This document shows positions 46,493 to 57,737 of a stretch of DNA of 64,000 nucleotides, one piece after another. The position numbers were made by a program, and so were the translations under genes. This stretch comes from Platynereis dumerilii (Eukaryota > Annelida > Polychaeta > Phyllodocida > Nereididae), in NCBI GenBank assembly GCA_026936325.1, contig JAPTHN010000004.1, positions 11,705,439 through 11,769,438 of the forward strand, in the 5' to 3' direction. Position 1 is the first letter of the stretch. Each line of letters starts with the position of its first letter. A model generated the notes under the pieces. It had not been told where the DNA came from. It saw nothing but the letters and a program-made list of their open reading frames with translations, and did no database searches.

Positions 46493-49400
46493 CCAAAGCA
46501 TTCATTTTGACATTACCGTTTAAACTCATTGACAAAAACCGTTCGGAGGCTTTTGCACTCACGGTACGTAACGAAGGCAAGCGTAAGAGGATTTTTCCGT
46601 ATCTTCGAGGCTGAGTGGGGTACGTTTTCATCGTGTAACGCCGTAAACAATCGAGGAATCTGCTCTGGAGGTTGTAAACAGACGTCTTGTCTTGGATGCC
46701 GGAGGCGTCTGTAAGAGAGTAAGGATTTTGCAGATTAAAAATTTCTGCTAAAAGTTGCGTTGTGATTCAGTTTTGGATGAAAATACTCATGCGTCCTTAA
46801 TTTGCACATTATGAGTTATCAAAGTAAATTTTAGTTTTATTTTAGAAGATAAACAAAATATTCTCATCAATCTGAGATAACAACAGGGATATGAATTTAT
46901 AGGTACAGCGGTCCCTAACTTATAAGATCGCTCCCTCTGCTGTCAAAAAGCAGTCTCTTGTGTGGATGTGGTCTCTTGGCGGGGTGCAAAACGCATTAAA
47001 AATACATTTTAAAGCAGGAAGAAGGTGGTCACATAAACATAACATAAAGCAAGGCGGTCTTACAACAGGGGGTCTTATAACACAGGGACCACTGTACTCT
47101 CAATTTTTTGTGACATATCACCAAATGAGGCAGGAAATCTATTTATATCAAGAAAACTGCCGAGATATCTACATTGTAATGGTTGACTGACAAGAGGTCT
47201 TATAACGCAGGGACCAGTCTGTAGTCACTGCTACTGTGTAGGAGGTTTAGTCCCTCCTCCAGCGTGATCTAGTTCTAGATCGTGCCAATAGATGGCAGTC
47301 TAGTGTGTTGCAATCTCACCTGCAGGCTGAATTCTGTTGTGGGAGGAAATTTACTGTTTATTTTAGCAAATTTTGGATGTAATTACGAATTTGTGGCAGC
47401 ATGTCTGATACTGAGGTCCATCAACTGCAGCAGGAAATATCAAAGTTAATGCTTGACAATGACTTTCTACCTACCTGGATAAGTAAGGACAATAGCATTC
47501 AAAGTGCAGAACTCGTTTCGGTCCATCTCGATCTCTCTGAGCCGAGCTACAAAATCGAGGGTACACGAGACGAGGTCCGTTCCCCAGCCGAGGGCGATAG
47601 CCTCTTCCGGGGTCATCATGAGGGATTTGGAGAACTGGACGCGGCCGTCATATTCCATGGACCTGAAAGAGACAAAACGAACAGAAGGCGATTAAAAGCT
47701 AGTGCAGGGTGTCTGCCGCTTTTTTTAAACCAAATTCCAGGCTTTTCCAGGCTTTTCCAGACAAAGTTTTCCCAAATTCCAGGCCAATTTTTTGACGAAC
47801 TGACCAATTAATGACACGATACACACACTTTTTTCTGAACACGACATTTGTACTTTTGTCCGATCGTCGCTATAAATTGCCGAAAATTTAGCAGTGGCCC
47901 ATTTAAATTTCCATACCAGCTAAATTCCAGGCTTTTCCAGGCCTTTTTGTTCAAAATGCTGGTTTTTCCAGGCTTTTCCAGGCCTGGAAAATGAGAAACC
48001 AAATTCCAGGCTTTTCCAGGCTTTTCCAGGATTGGCAGACACCCTGTAGTGATGCACGGATAGTGAAAACAGCCGGATACCGGATAATCCGGCACAACAA
48101 CTGCCAGATACCGGATAGTGGGAATCGGATAATAAACATACAAAAAAGGAATTTTTTCAGCATTCGCGGTAGATTAAAAATAATTTTTTCCGAAAGCCGA
48201 GAGATATGTTTTTCATTATGTTTTGTAACTGAATTAAAATTTAGAAGATGTTACATCATGTTTTTGTCTCTGTTCTTGTAACATTCTTTTATTCATTATC
48301 CAAATGTTTTAGCTTTTTAATTATTTTTGAGCATCCCATATATCCGGTTCTGACACCCTAATTCTGCAGGATATCCGGTTGCCGGATACCGGATATCCTG
48401 CAAATTCTAATATCCGACCGGATACCCTACCGGATATCCGTGTATCCCTATCAAAAGTTGCTTAAAGCTACATGTATTATGTCAGAAGATTTAACCAAGA
48501 CTGTAAAAACTTTGCTATTGACGTATTTTACTTGTATCTAATAATATTCTTGCGAGAAAAGTTTAATTAGCAGGCGCGGATCCAGGATTTTTCGAAAGGG
48601 GGGCACAGGACTACTTATAACATTGGAGTCTCTAAAAAATTTTTTTTCGAAACAGCAATATGAAGGATTTATCTCCCCCTGGCTCCGCCTATGATTAGGG
48701 CTATTCCAGATGAAATTGACGTATAGGGAGGTTGGAGTTACAAATGAATAGTACATTACAGGGAGTAAGTCAAGGTCACATAAGCTTGAACAGTTTTTTT
48801 AACTCAAAAGATTAATCTTGTCAAGAATCCTTTTATCAAAAATGCAGTTTTTTTCAGGGTTCGGGTCCTGCGGCCTTGAAAAAGTGTCAGGTTCACTCAA
48901 AGTAGCCCATTTTGGCTTGGGGGAGCAACCATGCTTGACGTTATAAACTTCCAGTGTCATCTGCTTTGAAAGACCTTTTTTAAAATCATTATGCAGTGTT
49001 ATACAGTGATTTCTCTGAGAGACACGTCTTCAAAATGTGAATCTTTTCTCCAACAGGTTAAAATGGATGGATGGATGATTGTGGCTTTACTTCCTGTATT
49101 TGGGGAAGTTGGGAAGCTAATCAAGACAGGAGGAGGACACAGCAATGCGTAAGATTAAAACGGCCCAACATAGCAACCCCCCCCCCCCCCCCCAAAGGTG
49201 CATCTCCATATGAAAATTGTGATGCCAATTAAGATAGTGTGTGCCCCAAAGAGAAAATTGCCACCTCTGAGTTGAACCTGTGAGTTGCACCTCTGAGTTG
49301 CACCTCCGATCAATTAATGCAAATTAATGCATGTCAAGTTTTAACCATAATGTTTCCTCAAAGCATATAACAAAAAAAAATTTGCAAAAAATCTGTAAAT

Positions 49401-52400
49401 AACATATAGCCATTTAATAAATTTGTACAAAATGTAGGGCACTTTGAAACTTTCATAACACCCGTCATACAGCGTTAGTCTAAAAGGGGCGATATAAAAG
49501 GGAGATGTTATCAGACTGAGGGAGTTTTAAGTTTTGCTCGATTTTGTAATCTCATGTTTATTTTAATTTACGCATGACTGCTGACAAATAACAGACAAAT
49601 GAAAAGATATAATGTATAATGATTAATTGTTCACTGGAACTTACTTTTTTGGCATAAGAACAACTTATTCTCCATAGAAAAGATATAAGTTTAGCATCAC
49701 AAAAAATTTCATTATATAAATTTTTAGCACAATTTTTTCAAGAAACGTCAAAATACATTTCAAAATATTTTAAAACATCGATATGAAGTGGATGGAACTA
49801 CCGTAGAAGTCAGTTCTATGTAAATACGGTAAATGCATAGATCCACGCAGTCTGCGAAAAGTGTCGGTTTGCCGGTCAAAACCGGCAAAAATAGCGTGTG
49901 ACCGGCAGGAATAGAGTGGTTACCTGCCCAAATGTCCGATGGGTCAACTGAAGAGTCCATGAGCTGATACAGCAATCAATGCAATTAGCACAGGCCTTTG
50001 AAATCTCCAGTGCAATTGACAAACTTCAATGGCACAAATTGGTGACAGAAGTGTCAAATGAGCTCAAATGGATTGCAATTAAACATTATAAGAAGTGTAA
50101 ATACCCCCAGCATTGCAATTAGCGATGCTTTATCACAGCTGGTATGTAGCCCTACAAGATTTGAGGCCACAAGGTTAGGCCTATTGGCCATGTTACTGAT
50201 GTTAACAGGGGACCTGTGGGGTTTTAACTCCAGTGAATTGTAAAAAGCAAATTATGCTTTGGGATAGATTCTAATTAAATCTGAAATAAACCCTACCTGG
50301 TCCAGCTATGGCTACAACATAAGTTTCAATACATGCTTTTGAAATGATATACATGTATAGTTACCTAGGATAGACCAGCCTCACCCAGGAAATGATCTAC
50401 CTACTTCTATTTATTAAAATTATATTAATAGTTGACCACCAAAATTATGAAAATTTCTTTTTTGTAGTGATCAATAAACTTGAACTTCAACCAATGGGTC
50501 AACAGTCAGGGAAATTACCAGCATATGAGGACAATTGCAATTCCAGCCAAGTCCTGGCCCTGACAGGATGATTGAGTGAGTGGGGTTGATCAGTTGGGTC
50601 TCAGAAGAAAGTCTGATCTCTTTGCAGCCATCCTCACCACACAGCAGCATGTCAGTTGCGGGACTTAATTCTATCCAATTTCACGAAATACTGCAAAGTC
50701 ATCAGCAGCTGATGACAATTTCCTAATTTTTCTGGAGCCTTCGGGTTCTTTTCCTCATTATGTAATGGATAGGTCTGCCAAAATTCATAGAGTTAGTTGA
50801 CACTGTGATACAACTTTATACCAAGTTTGGAAGTGATAGTTGCAGTAGTTCTTTTTAAATAGCCAGTCAAAGATGATTTTGAGCACTGCCAAGGTCATGG
50901 CTAGGCCATGACACTTTGAGAGGGTCATGGGAGGGTGATGACAGAGCTGGGCTGAGTGTCATGTTGGGCTGAGGACTTTGATTGTCATCAGGTGCTGATA
51001 ATTTCCCTGACTGGTCAATATGCGCAATAAGCTCTATTTTGATTAAGGGTAGCAGCAGATACATATGTTTAAGGCGCAGTGAAACCAACTCCAGATCACC
51101 GGTTGAAATTACTAAATTGGAATTTCGGGCAGGTAAGACCTCATTCGGGCAGGTAAAATTCAGAATCTGCCTGCCCGAATGTCCTGTGTGTCAAAATCAC
51201 TTTTCGCGGACTCTGGATCCACGGATGATCGAGGCTTTAAGTCCTTTGTTTACACAAATAAGGTGAAGGATGACGACTGGGGCTTCATGGCTAATTCGGA
51301 CAGGAGGACACAGCAATGAGGCGAAGGACGATTGAAACAGCCGTCCAACACAGGCCCAGGTGACCGGCAAGAGCTGGATTTGAACCCTGGACCCAGAGAC
51401 TGGCAGTCTAGCATGCTACCACTAGACCAACCCTCCCCCTAACATCATGACCATAGGCCCAGGTAACCAAGAATTAAAATTAAGGATTTTCTAGGGCCTT
51501 CCAGTATCCAGAACACAATTTTTTGAGGGACTTTGAGAATTCAAGAATAACGGGAACCCTGATAATATATTAGAACCACCATGCACATACCTATAAGCTA
51601 ATCGTAAGACGTTCAACTCCATAAATGCAGACTTCAATAAGGCCATCTGGTCTTCAATTATCAAGTCGGAAAATCCTGAAATACAACACAAAGATATCAT
51701 TAAACAGTTAAACATTGAAATAGATTTACTTCCTGGTCTTTGTCTCTTAAAAAGTTCACACGTACGATATATTTGAGATTGTTGTACATTTTTTTACTCC
51801 ATTTCTTGGACATATACGGCAGTTTTTAAAATCGTGTCAAATAATGACGCTCATGTATGTTTTTTCACCACCCCACAGAATATAGTTAGAGAGATAGATA
51901 CATACATAGATAGACAGATAATAGATAAATAGATAGATAGATGCTTAGACAGACAGATCGAAGTATAGAAAGATAGATAGATAAATAGATAGATGCTTAG
52001 ATAGATCAAAGCACAGAAAGATAGATAGATAGATAGATAAGACAGATAGATCCATTGATCGATAAATAGACATAATATGATAAATACATAGATTGACGGA
52101 TAGACAGACTGATGGACAGACAGTAAGAAAATTGTTTTACATTTATAACAGGAAGTCACATTTCCATTGTACATATGTTCCATAATTTCTGCCATTTTTA
52201 GCGGCGTCAGCCAGCTTTTGCACTAAGAATTTGCTCCAATCTTGTTAGCACTGCTGAGCTTGCCCTCTCTCACCAATGTCATTCAAACTTAACATACACT
52301 CTCAATGGAATTTTTCCTTGAGCCCAGTCGATTTTGGTGTTCCATGGTTACAAAAAAAAAATTAATAAAGAAACTAAATCGACTGAATTTCAAGGGTCAG

Positions 52401-55400
52401 GGGTCAGGCGAACCTGCTTCGCTTCGTGCATTTCCGTGAGGGGGCGTGGCATGTGAGCAATGACAGTAAGTGGGCCTATACTGATTGGACTGCTAATAGA
52501 CCACTAAGGCCACTCTAATATCGCCCAATGCAAGCGATCGTCAATGCGTGTCAATACAGCAGTGAGTAATTGGCTTCTTTGTTGTAGTTGATTACAGAAA
52601 CAGCCTAATAATGCTAATTGCAATTCTTGCTTTTTTCAAGCTTTGCTTCACCCTCAGTTCTCCTAATTGACATGGGCATTGAAGCAGAAGGGGTTAAGTG
52701 TCAAAGGCAAGTGTCACAGCTGATTGCACTTTGCTGTGTAGCTCTGTGTATAGATATCTCAGGTGACATGCATTGACACAATAATACTGAAATGAATGAA
52801 TAAACTGAACTACATTGTATAACTTTTGCTCTATGCATACATTTATTATTATTGAGTCTGTTGACTAACTTGAATTTATTAGAGTATCTTACACCTGGGC
52901 CTAATCAATCATCTCACCTGAAGGCCTGTGCTTTGAACTTCAAGGTTTAGGGATTAGAATGTGCATGCATGGCATATATAGCAAGTCAGATAAAGATAGC
53001 TTATCAAAACTGAAACTGCTATTAGTTTATTGTCTAAGTACTGGGTAGATCACAGGCCCAAGTCTAATAAGTCTTTTATTTGTCACTAGTATATTTATCT
53101 TAATGAAACAATTCAAAAGTGTACTGGCCAAGGGACATTGGGGACATCAAACCCCATCTAGAGCACAGGGACAGGGAATTGAAAATTCAATAAGAAAAAT
53201 TGCAAAGGGACAGGGAATTAAAAAGTAATATGGCCAAGCGGTAGGGGGACACAAAACCAAATACAGAGCCTCACTAGTCATGAACTCTTGACGCCGCTTA
53301 AAGTGCTTGCACGTTATTTTACTGTACTGTATCGTGTGTATGAAGCTTTAGTATGACATCAAATTTCACATCATACATTCCCTCTATCAATGAGTTAAGA
53401 ATAACCACAACAGAAATGAAACTATTTTGGAATTAAAGAGAATTGAAATGTCAGTATCTATTCTGAGTCGGAGGACGCAAACCGCAGAAAGTGCCTTTCA
53501 ACGTGCTAGTATTTTCCAGGGCAAAATTGCATAATTGCTACGTTCTATTGTGGTGCGAGCTCACAACATTCATATTTCAATTGTGGCATAACAATAGTTA
53601 GTAACAGGTGAATAGATTAGTACATATGCCGTAGAAAGAGCCCCTGCTGAAGACTTGTGTGTAAATGACAGAGGTTTTACATCCTGAATTTATACACTCA
53701 ACAGTCAGGGAAATTATCACCAGCTGATGACAATCAATGTCCTCAGCCCCACATGACAATCACCCTAGCACTGTCATCACCCTCCCATGACACTCTCACA
53801 GTGTCATGGCCTAGCCATGACTTTGGCAGTGCTCAAAATCATCTTTGACTGGCTATTTAAAAAGAACTACTGCAACTATCACTTCCAAACTTGGTATAAA
53901 GTTGTATCACAGTGTCAACTAACTCTATGAATTTTGGTAGGCCTATCCATTACATAATGAGGAAAAGAACCCGAAGGCTCCAGAGAAATTAGCAAATTGT
54001 CATCAGCTGCTGAAGACTTTGCAGTATTTCGTGAAATTGGATAGAATTAAGTCCCGCAACTGACATGCTGCTGTGTGGTGAGGATGGCTACAAAGAGATC
54101 AGACTTTCTTCTGAGATCCAACTGATCAACCCCACACACTCAATCATCCTGTCAGGGCCAGGACTTGGCTGGAATCGCAATTGTCCTCATATGCTGGTAA
54201 TTTCTCTGACTGCTCAAGTAGGCCAATTAGGACAGGAAGACACAGGAAGGAAGATGGAAGATTCTGACTTTACGTCCTGTATTTATGCGCCTGGTAGGCT
54301 AATAAGGACAGGAGAAAGACACAGCAATGAGGCAAAGGATGACAAGTGGCTTCTTTTGCAATGGCACAATTTGTCCACCCAGACAACCTGAGCTGGAGTG
54401 GACTTTCCACGGCCATATTTTGGATTGACCAATGACCAATGCTTTACTCATTGAGGTCAAGATTTATCCCGTAAGAAAATTCATTGATTGCTTTTGTCCG
54501 CTGTAAGGCCATCCAATCAACCAAACGACTACCACAACCGCCAAAATTTGTTAAATTTTAGCACAAATTTCAATGAAAACGTAAATTTTCCATAAGTTTT
54601 CAAAATATTTTGATTTTCCACGACTTTTCATGACTACAATTTTTTCCATGACTTCCCCTGACTTTCTATGACTAGTTGTTGTAGATCCAGATAGCCATCA
54701 TACTATTAATTCACGGACCCATTGCACACTCCAACCAAACTACTGACTAACTAGTTATGAAAACTTGCAAGCTGCTTTTCTGTGTTCTCTACAATGTCCT
54801 TCACGTTCAAATTACAGTCACAGAAACTGAGGTGATGTTTTCCCATAATCTAGTGACAGGCCATTACAAAACACCCTTTATCATATATGTGTTTATTTCC
54901 CCCTTTCCCTCACATGCTTGCTTTCACAGGTGTAATGCTAGTTCCATCGATTTTACTCACCAGGTACTTTGCGGGCCCACTCTATAATGTATCGTAACTC
55001 AATATATCCAACTTGCATCAAGTCGTCTAACCCCGTTGGGTGTCTGTCGGCGCTCTGTTGCGGCTGCTCCTCTCCTGAAAATAAAGAAAATATAAATAAA
55101 AAAATATTACAACCACATGGACGGATGGATGATTCGGGCTTTACATCCTGTATTTATGCATTTGGTAGGCTAATTAGGACAGGAGGAGGACACGGCAATG
55201 AGGTGGAGGATGACTGAAACAGCGGTCCAATATAGGCCCCCCAGGTGATATAATTACAACCACAATTAACATGGTAATATTTATTTATTTGTAGATGGCC
55301 TTTACGTCCTGTACTTTTGCACAGATATGGTGCATATATTGTCTTGATGTGAACACTCATTTCTGTTGATTCATTTTAGCAAAGTTGTGGAATCTGGATA

Positions 55401-57737
55401 TCGCAGGAAGATGATTTTTTCACTCATTGCTTGTGGTGCAGGTTGATCATAATTTCATGACCATTTATCAAATATAAGAACACACATAATTGATTCTTAG
55501 CTTCGTGGACCCGCCGACACAATAGATTTACTGACAACAGAAATTTTTTTTTTTTGACATTATAAAAAATTTTTTTTCCTACCAACCGACCCTGGAAAAA
55601 GTGCCTTGAGAGGATCCGAGAAGCTAAAGATCAATTATGTGTGGCCTAACGTGCAAGCACTTTAAGCAGCACAGACAGGGCATGGTTCCAACACAGGCAA
55701 ACCCGTCACGGATACACTAATGAGAAGAAGAAGAAGAAGGCATTGATGACCTTTGACCTATAGATGGAAACCAGTTCATTTTAGTTTCTTTAAAATTTTT
55801 TCCAACACAGAAGGGCACCAAAAGTGACTGGTCGAAAGTTAAAAACCTACAGAGAATGTTGAGTAAATTTGAATGAGATTGGTGAAAGAGAGTGACCTCC
55901 AGAGTGCTAACGAGATTGCATGAAATTCTTGGGGTAAGAGCAGCTCATATAAATAAATTTGACTAAATTTTGTCAAAAATACGATTCATCTGTTCTGAGG
56001 CTCACTTAACTGTCGAACTATTAGCTTGATCAGTTGATAGATCATAGAAATGTCCTAAAAAAACAGCGAAGAGTTCCCAAATCAATAAAACAACTCAATA
56101 TTCATACAAAAAGGATGTTACATAATTTCTAAGTCATTTTTTATCTTTGTTTCATGATTTCATCATCGTTCAGTGGGTCAACATGTCAAATGACTCATAG
56201 GCCTGCTATATGTTACAATAAATGTAGCAACAACCGTTTTTTCCTGTCCTACTTCACATATGTACACATACTAATAGGCCCATTGTGATAACGATCAATA
56301 ACGACCTACATTTTAAAAATTAATAACATCAGCTGATAGCCTGATACATGTGTCTTATTTAGCATGCTTAGGATTAAAATGTAAAAATATTCTTGTTTCT
56401 TACAATCGATGGATGATTAGGGCTTTTGACTTTATTTTTGCACATGGTAGGCTAATCATGCTAATTAGGACAGGAGGAGAACATATCAATGAGGTGAAGG
56501 ATGATTGAAACAGCCGTCCAACATAAGCCCCGGTGACCTGGCACGAGTTGAATTCGAACTCTGGACCCAGAAATCGGCAGCCCAGAAAACTACCACCTGT
56601 TTCAGACAGGTACTTTTATAATGCCAATAAAAAGATAGCATGTCAATAGTTACAAAATGAAATAGTTTATACTTTTCGCTTTGTTATGACCATTTAAATC
56701 TGCAGCTTTTACAAATGCTTGAGCATGTTGAGAGAGATATACCTTTGAGTTTGTATCTTCTATCACCTTCTATCCTCCTTCTATCTTTCGATCTATTCAG
56801 CTATCCATCTATCTTTCTAATACTATTACATGTATAATGATGGCGTCCAGGATTTATCTCAAGTTATACTAAATGAATCTTCCTCTAATTCTTTTGGCCT
56901 TCAAGGCAAAACTCAACCCTTTTCAAGGCCAATTTACATTCCTCTAAAAATACTAATCAATGCAAATTAGTTTTGACTGCTCTGATCAACAACTCTCGAC
57001 TCCAACTCTAGTCAGACTGCGAATCTTGACTCTGACTCTTGACTCCCGAACTCTCGACTCGTCCTCAACTTTTGTCTCCAACTCTCGCCTCGAAATTTTG
57101 TCTCCAACTCTTGTCTCTAAGACTTAGTCTTGTCTCCAACTTTTGTCTCCAACTCCTGTCCTCAACTCTTGTCCTCCAACTTTTGTCTCCAACTCTTGTC
57201 TCCAACTCTTGTCCAGGGGCGGACTGGCCTATGTGGCAGAGTGGCAGCTGCCACGGGCCCAGGCACTCAGGGGGGCCCATGCAAGGTGCCAAAAATTAAA
57301 AATTACATTAAATAACCAAAAATTCTCTTTTTGGGTGAGTTTGTGACCGTTATACAATCAAACTTCTAGGTTAGGGCCCCAATGAAATGCCGCCAGTCAG
57401 CCCCTGCTCTTGTCTCTAAGTCTTGTCTCCAACTTTTGTCCCCAACTCCTGTTCTCAACTCTTGACCTCAACTGTTGTCTCAAAACTTTCGTCTCCAACT
57501 CTCGTCTCCAACTTTTGTCTCCAACTCTTCAACTCACAGTTTCCAACTCTTGTCTCCAACTCTTGACTCTGACTAACCTCAATCATCCTGTCAGGGCCAG
57601 GACTTGGCTAGAACTGCAATAGTCTTCATACGACTGTAATTTCCTAAACTGCTTGAGGTCGGCCCCTAACAACATTACAATTACTTACCAATAACCGTGT
57701 GACGCCTTCCTTCAATTTTTGACAAGCAGTTCGCCAT
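46473..57737 (-). CDS. Nuclear receptor ligand-binding-domain protein, ERR-like, no DBD seen
   Basis: Five exons, 5' to 3': 57737-57689, 55074-54961, 51675-51591, 47662-47475 and 46708-46473, join through GT..AG introns in matching phases into 223 aa. Residues 32-223 form a complete nuclear-receptor ligand-binding domain: YIIEWARKVPGF then DLIIEDQMALLKSAFMELNV (the FxxLxxxDQxxLL signature), LRLAYR, RYGKILLRLPSLRTVS, and a canonical AF-2 helix LVLEIM at 217-222. From recalled alignments, spacing and residues between LAYRS and the next helix (MMTPEEAIALGWG) fit the NR3B/ERR class best; NR2-like features (LLLRLPSLRTVS) keep that open. The start ATG has A at -3, G at +4 and an in-frame TAA 21 bases upstream with no AG between. 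No C4 zinc finger is encoded here, so either this is a DBD-less receptor or the exon belongs to an alternative promoter. Confidence 0.8.
46916..47094. mobile_element. TA-target MITE, CAGYGGTCCCT ends (mariner/pogo-like)
   Basis: CAGCGGTCCCTAACTTATAAG faces CTTATAACACAGGGACCACTG, flanked by TA at 46914-46915 and 47095-47096. A further GGTCTTATAACGCAGGGACCA at about 47195-47215 is a detached second end. In the last receptor intron. Confidence 0.75.
47700..48450. mobile_element. hAT-type element with TAGNGATGCACGGATA ends, interrupted
   Basis: The left end TAGTG is separated from its continuation ATGCACGGATA by the insertion at 47705-48046. The right end is CGGATATCCGTGTATCCCTA. The flanks TTAAAAGC (47692-47699) and TCAAAAGT (48451-48458) match at 6 of 8 bases. 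Subterminal CCGGATA repeats fill both sides. Non-coding, in a receptor intron. Confidence 0.7.
47705..48046. mobile_element. CAGGGTGTCTGCC MITE nested in another element
   Basis: CAGGGTGTCTGCC and GGCAGACACCCTG are inverted ends around arrays of TTCCAGGCTTTTCCAGG. TAGTG is present on both sides (47700-47704 and 48047-48051), a 5-bp duplication of host-element sequence. It is therefore younger than the element it splits. Confidence 0.8.
48572..48692. mobile_element. Possible short MITE, GGCGCGGATCCAGG type
   Basis: CAGGCGCGGATCCAGGATTTT at the left and CCCCCTGGCTCCGCCTATG at the right are loosely inverted. No target-site duplication seen. In a receptor intron. Confidence 0.4.
49064..49190 (-). 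mobile_element. tRNA-derived SINE fragment
   Basis: GGATGGATGGATGATT, CTTCCTGTATTTG and AGGAGGAGGACACAGCAATG, then AACATAG and a C run, match the SINE body in reverse orientation. The tRNA head is lost. In a receptor intron. Confidence 0.75.
50503..51013. mobile_element. CAGTCAGGGAAATTA element, copy 1
   Basis: A ~510-bp element whose ends, CAGTCAGGGAAATTACCAGC and CTGATAATTTCCCTGACTG, are inverted; GTCAA flanks both sides (5 bp). A full copy in the opposite orientation is at 53702-54212. It carries no recognisable transposase. CAG..CTG termini suggest a hAT relative with a 5-bp duplication, but the superfamily is not settled. Confidence 0.8.
51262..51440 (-). mobile_element. tRNA-derived SINE, nearly full head
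   Basis: Reverse orientation: GGACAGGAGGACACAGCAATG, then ATTTGAACCCTGGACCCAG (complement of the B-box region) and CCACTAGACCAACCCTCCCC (complement of the A box). The tail near 51280 is decayed. In a receptor intron, 150 bp from the exon ending at 51591. Confidence 0.85.
51880..52130. repeat. Degenerate (GATA)n / (GACA)n region
   Basis: Interrupted GATA, GACA and GATC units over 250 bp in a receptor intron. An open frame of isoleucine/leucine/tyrosine strings on the - strand is an artefact. Confidence 0.93.
53702..54212. mobile_element. CAGTCAGGGAAATTA element, copy 2 (inverted)
   Basis: Same element as 50503-51013, opposite orientation, high similarity over its full ~510 bp. A perfect 5-bp CTCAA duplication flanks it (53697-53701 and 54213-54217). 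The two copies can pair in the receptor pre-mRNA across ~2.7 kb. A further tail scrap is at about 57577-57655. Confidence 0.83.
54224..54345 (-). mobile_element. tRNA-derived SINE fragment, tail end duplicated
   Basis: Two SINE-tail-like pieces, GGCCAATTAGGACAGGAAGAC and then TTTACGTCCTGTATTTATGC with TAGGCTAATAAGGACAGGAG, lie in the same orientation. Located immediately right of the element ending at 54212. Confidence 0.7.
55118..55252 (-). mobile_element. tRNA-derived SINE, truncated at its tRNA head
   Basis: CGGATGGATGATTCGGGCTTT to CAATATAGGCCCCCCAGGTG, with a perfect 12-bp duplication ATTACAACCACA at 55106-55117 and 55253-55264. The truncation of the 5' head is typical of incomplete reverse transcription. 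It lies 44 bp upstream of the receptor exon starting at 55074. Confidence 0.88.
55488..55646. mobile_element. Palindromic PIF/Harbinger-like MITE, copy 1
   Basis: The left end (decayed) CACACATAATTGATTCTTAGC faces CTAAAGATCAATTATGTGTGG at the right, flanked by TAA on both sides. A 3-bp TWA duplication and GGCCACAC-type ends fit PIF/Harbinger. Related copies are at 61207-61358 and 63357-63639. Confidence 0.7.
56409..56600 (-). mobile_element. tRNA-derived SINE, old copy
   Basis: GATGGATGATTAGGGCTTTT, GACAGGAGGAGAACATATCAA, AGCCGTCCAACATAAGCCCC, then GAATTCGAACTCTGGACCC near the B box. Many substitutions, so an older insertion. In receptor intron 1. Confidence 0.8.
56995..57575. repeat. Degenerate TCTCCAACTCTTG minisatellite, split by a MITE
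   Basis: Tandem 12-14-bp units around GTCTCCAACTCTT from 56995 to 57213 and again 57407-57575, with the 193-bp element at 57214-57406 inserted between. Located just downstream of the receptor first exon, in intron 1. Confidence 0.9.
57214..57406. mobile_element. hAT-type MITE, CAGGGGCGGACTGGCC family, complete copy
   Basis: CAGGGGCGGACTGGCC and GCCAGTCAGCCCCTG are inverted ends. The perfect 8-bp duplication CTCTTGTC (57206-57213 and 57407-57414) is made of minisatellite sequence. The interior contains GGCAGAGTGGCAGCTGCCACG. Other copies are at 29759-30033 and 30753. Confidence 0.9.

Noticed and set aside
47401-47811. 136-codon + strand frame
   Set aside because: It is antisense to the receptor exon 47662-47475 and runs on into MITE sequence.
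51851-52195. 114-codon - strand frame of Ile/Leu/Tyr/Ser
   Set aside because: Translation of degenerate GATA repeats.
57039-57622. Several overlapping frames of SNSCLQLLSPT type
   Set aside because: Translation of the TCTCCAACTCTTG minisatellite and an inserted MITE.
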